From contig DBTY01000029.1 of NCBI GenBank assembly GCA_002307295.1, forward strand, positions 14,470-78,469: a stretch of DNA of 64,000 bases. Reading direction: 5' to 3'. This document shows, in pieces, positions 60,412-64,000 of this stretch; the first letter of the stretch is position 1; each line of letters opens with the position of its first letter. Under the pieces are notes generated by a model that was not told the origin of the DNA, did not search any database, and was given only the letters and a program-made list of their open reading frames with translations. The translations under genes and the position numbers were made by a program. This DNA comes from Ignavibacteriales bacterium UBA1304 (GTDB lineage: Bacteria; Bacteroidota; Ignavibacteria; Ignavibacteriales; Ignavibacteriaceae).

Positions 60412-60440
60412 AAAAAAAAAGGAGAGCAAAAACTCTCCTT
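60412..60440 (-). terminator. terminator after the Lys/Ala-rich gene
   Basis: GGAGAG at 60421-60426 pairs with CTCTCC at 60433-60438, extended by AA/TT. On the minus strand a run of nine T residues (60412-60420) follows. It lies 30 bp beyond the stop of the Lys/Ala-rich gene and just upstream of the OmpR regulator start, separating the two. Confidence 0.8.
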
Positions 60441-60469
60441 TCTTCATAAATCTTTAAGGCAAAAAAGAA

Positions 60470-60778
60470 TTATTTTGTTTCTGCAGCTGCTTTAGCTTCA
60501 GTTTTAACTTTTTTGTCTGCTTTTTTAGCTGCTTTTTTTACTTTCTTGTCAGCTTTTTTGTCTGCTTTTACGTCTGCTTTAGCATCAGCTTTCTTGTCTG
60601 CTTTAGCTTCTGTTTTTACTTCAGCTTTTTTGTCTGCTTTAGCAGCTTTTTTAGCGTCAGCTTTCTTTTCTGTTTTTGGTTTTTCAACTTTCTTTGCTGC
60701 TGCATCCTGAGCAAATACGTTTACGCTGCCAAATAAGATAGCAACTGCTAAAGCTGAGGTTAAAATAAGTTTTTTCAT
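60470..60778 (-). CDS. exported Lys/Ala-rich repeat protein
   Basis: 102 residues. Signal peptide ALAVAILFGSVNVFAQDAAA with likely cleavage after FAQ. The mature part is almost all Lys, Ala, Asp, Glu, Val and Thr in repeats of KADKKA/KAEVK (KKADAKADVKADKKADKKVK), like histone H1 tails or a polycation. The signal peptide makes cytoplasmic DNA binding unlikely, and binding to polyanions such as phosphate groups or acidic polysaccharide more so. RBS AAGGAAG and a TATGTTTG box upstream, plus a strong terminator, make a well-expressed single gene likely. Function unknown. Confidence 0.65.
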   Translation of the reverse strand: MKKLILTSALAVAILFGSVNVFAQDAAAKKVEKPKTEKKADAKKAAKADKKAEVKTEAKADKKADAKADVKADKKADKKVKKAAKKADKKVKTEAKAAAETK

Positions 60779-60831
60779 TTTTTTTCTTCCTTTTAATAAT
60801 TAATAACTAAACTGATTAAATATTTACGATT

Positions 60832-60839
60832 CAAACATA
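60832..60839 (-). promoter_or_regulatory. candidate -7 box for the Lys/Ala-rich gene
   Basis: TATGTTTG on the minus strand fits TAnnTTTG and lies 53 bp upstream of the start at 60778. No clear -33 element was seen. Confidence 0.35.
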
Positions 60840-60955
60840 AGCATATAGGATTAAGATATCCTTAACGCCAGATTAAAAAATTTTAATCTATCAGTCTTTA
60901 GCTCTTATTATTTTGCTTTTTATAAGACTAGCGAATAAAACGGGCTTTCGCGCCA

Positions 60956-61426
60956 TTACTTTGTCCCTTTTCCTACTATTTCATCAAATTCTTCTTTAGA
61001 TACTGGCATTACAGATAAACGATTGCCGCGTTGAACTAACTTCATATTCTGTAATTTTGGATTTCCCTTTATTTCTTCAAGCGTTACTGCAGTTTTAAAT
61101 TCTTTTATTAACTTTATATCTATCATAAACCAGACAGGTTTGTGCGGATCGCTCTTTGGGTCATAATGAGCGCTTTCTTTTTCAAACGCTGTATGATCCG
61201 GATATCCTTCTTTAACTATTTTGCAATATCCCACAACTGCTGCCGGGACTGTATTGCTATGATAGAATAGAACCTCATCCCCAATTTTCATTTCATCCCG
61301 TAGGTAATTACGCGCCTGATAATTCCTGACGCCATCCCAAAATGTAGTTTTGTTTTCGCTAACCTTCAAGTCGCTAACCGAAAAAACGCCCGGTTCAGAT
61401 TTTACAAGCCAATATCTTTTTCCCAT
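60956..61426 (-). CDS. EVE domain protein
   Basis: 156 residues, one domain. Characteristic start KRYWLVKSEPGVFSVSDLK, then TTFWDGVRNYQARNYLRDEM and KIGDEVLFYHSN (PUA-like fold), VGYCKIVKEGYPDHTAFEKE and later KPVWFMIDIKLIKEF. It ends QRGNRLSVMPVSKEEFDEIV. EVE domains bind modified bases in RNA or DNA, such as methylated cytosine; the ligand is not known here. The gene is isolated and opposes the large fusion gene. Confidence 0.93.
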   Translation of the reverse strand: MGKRYWLVKSEPGVFSVSDLKVSENKTTFWDGVRNYQARNYLRDEMKIGDEVLFYHSNTVPAAVVGYCKIVKEGYPDHTAFEKESAHYDPKSDPHKPVWFMIDIKLIKEFKTAVTLEEIKGNPKLQNMKLVQRGNRLSVMPVSKEEFDEIVGKGTK

Positions 61427-61595
61427 ATTTTTACCTATTTTTTATCCGTATTGTAAAGTTTACCATAAATTAACTTAATTTATCTAAAAAAAGTTTACTT
61501 TATGATTAAATTTTTCGCTAATTTTTTCGATAATATTACTATTTTAAGTAAGTCTATTGATTTTTTCTAACCCTATTTTTTAAACGGGAGCATTT

Positions 61596-63563
61596 ATGCC
61601 GATTGACACCAATATAAAAATCTTGCTCGTTGAAGATGCCTCATCAATGCGGAAAATGGAAAAGAAAGTGCTGAGCGCTCTAGGATTGAACAACGTTGTT
61701 GAAGCTCAGGACGGTAATGTTGCTATTGAAATCCTTAATAAAGAAAAAGATATTTCGCTTGTTATAAGCGACTGGAATATGCCCGTTAAAGACGGTTATG
61801 AACTGCTTATATGGATTAGGCAGCATGAAGAACTAAAAAAAATGCCCTTCATTATGGCGACCGGAAGAGGCGAAAAAAAAGAAATGGCCAAAGCTTCCGA
61901 AGCCGGGGTTAGCAGTTTTATTGCAAAACCTTTTAACGCTGAAGAACTTAGAGAAATAATTGAAATTGCATTGGGGCTAAGGAACCCTGCCAGCGAAGTT
62001 GTCGCCGAAAGAGCCAAAGCTGAAATCTCCGCTTCAGGTAAAGTAAAATTATCCGTCGCTCATATTCAAATTACTGATCACCTTGCTCTTGGCGTGTTGA
62101 AACATTTGATACAGACAGGCGAATTAAAACCAAAATTTTTCGAACTTGAAACGAGATGCCTCCCTACCTGGAACGCCATTCAAAAATCGCTAGAGACTGG
62201 TTCCGTGGGCGGAGCCCTTGTTCTTGCTCCTCTGGCCATGGAAATGTTTAGTTATGGCGTGCCAATTAAGCTTTTATTATTCGCTCATAAAAACGGAAGC
62301 ATCTGCGTAAGGAATAAGCAAGGCGGCGAATTTAAAGAACCGCATGCTGAGTTTTTTAGGAATAAATCGTTTTATATCCCTCACTTTATGTCTATTCACC
62401 ATATGCTTTCGCATATGTTTTTTAAGGATATTGGGCTTACTCCGGGCACTCCGGGCAATAAAGGAGTTAACCTGAATTTTGAAGTTGTAGCTCCAATTAA
62501 AATGCCTGAATTCTTAGAAGCAAACCACGACGCCTGCGGTTACATGGTAGCCGAGCCTCTTGGCACAAAGGCCATAGCCGGAGGTATTGCAGACTTGCAG
62601 TTTTTATCCAGCGAACTTTGGGAAGGCCATCCCTGCTGCGTTTTTGCAGCTCAAAACGACCTTGTGGAAAATCACAAGGACGCCGTGCAGGAGTTTATTG
62701 ACATGTTAGTTTACTCCGGCAAATTTATTGAACAAAAACCAGCCCTTGCCGCAGAAATTGCAGTCCCTTTCCTTGACCCTGATAAAAGCTTAGGATTGAA
62801 AGTCCCCCTATTGAAAAACGTTTTAACCGAGCCAAAAGGGATTAAAACAAGCGACCTTTACCCTGTAAAAACGGATCTTGACCGCATACAGAAATATATG
62901 CATAACGAAATGGGAATAGGAAGCATTATCGATCTGGATAAATTTGTTGATTTGCGATTTGCGGATAAATCGTGCCCTCCTTCTTCGCAAAAAATTAAAT
63001 CAAAGCTTGCAGAAGATACTACCGCAATAAGTAAAAACCTTATGACAAGAGGGAGCCAGGGCGATAAAGACAATCTTGAAAAATCGCTCCTGTTGCTTGA
63101 AGGCAAATATCTTACATTCATGCTTAACCATCATATATTTGGCGTGGATATTCTTAAGATCATCGAGATTATCAGGCTTATACCTATTACTTTGGTTCCA
63201 AATGTTCCGAACTACGTAAAAGGCGTAATTAATCTTAGAGGCAAAGTTGTGCCAGTAATAGATCTAAGGCTTAAACTAAACATCGCTTCTTCCCAGGCTG
63301 ATAAGACTACCAGGATTATCGTTATCGAAATATTCCATAACAACGATAAATATCAGGTGGGCGTTATTGTAGACGAGGTTTCGGAAGTGTCCGACGTTAC
63401 GGCTAAAGATATTGAAAGTCTTCCGGAATATAGCGCGGGACTTGACGCCAGCTACATACTTGCCTTAGTAAAAACTGATAAATCTATAAAGATACTTTTA
63501 GATATAGATAAAATTCTTGAACCCCTTAGCAAAGTTTCTCAACCCGAACCGAAGAAAAAATAA
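61596..63563 (+). CDS. receiver / NMT1-like substrate-binding / CheW fusion protein
   Basis: 655 residues, no signal peptide or membrane segment. 1-127: CheY-like receiver (ILLVEDASSMRKMEKKVLSA, Asp59 in VISDWNMPVKDG, Lys111 in FIAKPFNAEEL). About 150-415: a periplasmic-binding-like domain of the NMT1/NrtA-SsuA kind (VGGALVLAPLAMEMFSYGVP, then ACGYMVAEPLGTKAIAGGIA and HPCCVFAAQ). About 505-645: CheW domain (LEGKYLTFMLNHHIFGVDIL, VPNYVKGVINLRGKVVPVID). So it is CheV-like with a ligand-binding domain between REC and CheW. It probably couples a cytoplasmic metabolite to a CheA array. A good RBS (GGGAG) precedes the ATG. No chemotaxis genes are near. Confidence 0.88.
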   Translation: MPIDTNIKILLVEDASSMRKMEKKVLSALGLNNVVEAQDGNVAIEILNKEKDISLVISDWNMPVKDGYELLIWIRQHEELKKMPFIMATGRGEKKEMAKASEAGVSSFIAKPFNAEELREIIEIALGLRNPASEVVAERAKAEISASGKVKLSVAHIQITDHLALGVLKHLIQTGELKPKFFELETRCLPTWNAIQKSLETGSVGGALVLAPLAMEMFSYGVPIKLLLFAHKNGSICVRNKQGGEFKEPHAEFFRNKSFYIPHFMSIHHMLSHMFFKDIGLTPGTPGNKGVNLNFEVVAPIKMPEFLEANHDACGYMVAEPLGTKAIAGGIADLQFLSSELWEGHPCCVFAAQNDLVENHKDAVQEFIDMLVYSGKFIEQKPALAAEIAVPFLDPDKSLGLKVPLLKNVLTEPKGIKTSDLYPVKTDLDRIQKYMHNEMGIGSIIDLDKFVDLRFADKSCPPSSQKIKSKLAEDTTAISKNLMTRGSQGDKDNLEKSLLLLEGKYLTFMLNHHIFGVDILKIIEIIRLIPITLVPNVPNYVKGVINLRGKVVPVIDLRLKLNIASSQADKTTRIIVIEIFHNNDKYQVGVIVDEVSEVSDVTAKDIESLPEYSAGLDASYILALVKTDKSIKILLDIDKILEPLSKVSQPEPKKK

Positions 63564-63578
63564 AATTAACAAAAACAA

Positions 63579-63614
63579 AACCTGCCAGGTATTTGAAGAA
63601 TACACTGGCAGGTT
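63579..63614. terminator. hairpin between convergent genes
   Basis: AACCTGCCAG at 63579-63588 pairs with CTGGCAGGTT at 63605-63614, and the inner GTATT/AATAC extends the stem past a one-base bulge. It lies 15 bp after the fusion gene and 25 bp before the convergent sorting-tail gene's end, so it can serve both. Confidence 0.6.
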
Positions 63615-63639
63615 GAAATAAGAGTCGCTTATTATCCGT

Positions 63640-64000
63640 TTACTTCAATAAGAACATTTTTCTTGATGTAAATTTATTACCTGCCTGAAGAGTGTAAATA
63701 TACAATCCGCTTGCAAGTTTTGATCCGTCAAAGTCGACTGTATAATTTCCTTTTTCCATATAGCAGTTTACTAATTCCGCTACTCTTTGTCCAAGAAGGT
63801 TATATACGCTTAGTTTTATAGCGCCTGCCTGTTCTACAGGATAGCATATCTTTGTAGTTGGGTTAAACGGATTTGGATAGTTGCCAAAGCCTGTTATCGC
63901 TTTTTGAGTAGTTTCCGTCCCGGCTAACGGAGAGACCTGTTTGCCAAGACTACTGCCGTTGCTTTGACCTAACTGTGTAATGCTTAAGTTGAAAAAGGAA
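63640..64000 (-). CDS. C-terminal part of a type IX secreted protein, cut by window edge
   Basis: About 120 codons end at the stop at 63640-63642; the 5' part is beyond the window. The tail reads GFGNYPNPFNPTTKICYPVE, then AIKLSVYNLLGQRVAELVN and LASGLYIYTLQAGNKFTSRK, ending KMFLLK, a type A sorting domain of the type IX secretion system. Immediately before it is a low-complexity linker (TQLGQSNGSSLGKQVSPLAG). The functional part cannot be seen. Confidence 0.8.
   Translation of the reverse strand, partial: SFFNLSITQLGQSNGSSLGKQVSPLAGTETTQKAITGFGNYPNPFNPTTKICYPVEQAGAIKLSVYNLLGQRVAELVNCYMEKGNYTVDFDGSKLASGLYIYTLQAGNKFTSRKMFLLK

Noticed and set aside
60513..60710. Plus-strand frame rich in Ala, Ser and Phe
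   Set aside because: It is the complement of the Lys/Ala repeat gene and has no other support.

Overview
The window is AT-rich, densely coding bacterial DNA, most likely from the Ignavibacteria / Melioribacteraceae side of the Bacteroidota-Chlorobiota group. The pointers are two type IX secretion sorting tails with the NYPNPFNP motif (one complete protein at 55650-58205, one cut by the right edge), a PorW/SprE-like TPR lipoprotein, Bacteroidota-style TAnnTTTG promoter boxes, an UpxY-type NusG paralogue and a LytS/LytTR pair. No rRNA, tRNA, integrase, insertion sequence or CRISPR array was seen. The class assignment is inference from gene content.

Layout. 1-3515 (minus): an operon with a YidD-like exported protein, two exported PGxG-motif membrane proteins, an ACT regulator and the start of a UPF0210 protein. 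3660-5305 (plus): rlmN and a SpoU-type RNA methyltransferase. 5289-12692 (minus): an AlbA_2 protein, mtgA, the TPR lipoprotein, glnB and secA. 12919-19539 (minus): an accessory locus. It holds a DUF5131 three-Cys protein and its partner gene tcmP; tcmP is in two pieces separated by about 4.1 kb that carries an adenine methylase and a PD-(D/E)XK nuclease. 19582-26831: valS, a HAD phosphatase, a small membrane protein, a CBM20-esterase and a TonB-dependent receptor. 26977-32781: a hybrid kinase, the UpxY-like antiterminator, a sirtuin, a LytTR/LytS pair and a lone CheW-like protein. 32862-37016 (plus): polysaccharide export and biosynthesis (SLBB protein, Wzc-type kinase, UDP-sugar dehydrogenase). 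37064-46823: mixed metabolism, two-TM channel-like protein, cytochrome c, ECF sigma/anti-sigma, DUF898, AlkA-type glycosylase. 46877-54244 (plus): a cNMP/GAF kinase-like protein whose linker is built from palindromic DNA repeats, miaA, a glycosyltransferase, an ICMT-like methyltransferase, an amidase and a cytochrome c. 54497-61426 (minus): aldolase, a DUF3160 secreted protein, an OmpR/HAMP two-component pair, a Lys/Ala-rich exported protein and an EVE protein. 61596-63563 (plus): a receiver / substrate-binding-like / CheW fusion.

The main unusual items are the split tcmP locus; the in-frame palindromic repeats in the gene at 46877-49342, whose product also lacks the phospho-acceptor histidine; and the REC-NMT1-like-CheW fusion at 61596-63563. 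Smaller ones are a 34-bp palindrome that ends two convergent genes and gives both proteins the tail KLSL, a candidate LytTR operator, and a class I cytochrome c without a methionine ligand. Functions are read from motifs by eye; no database search was run.
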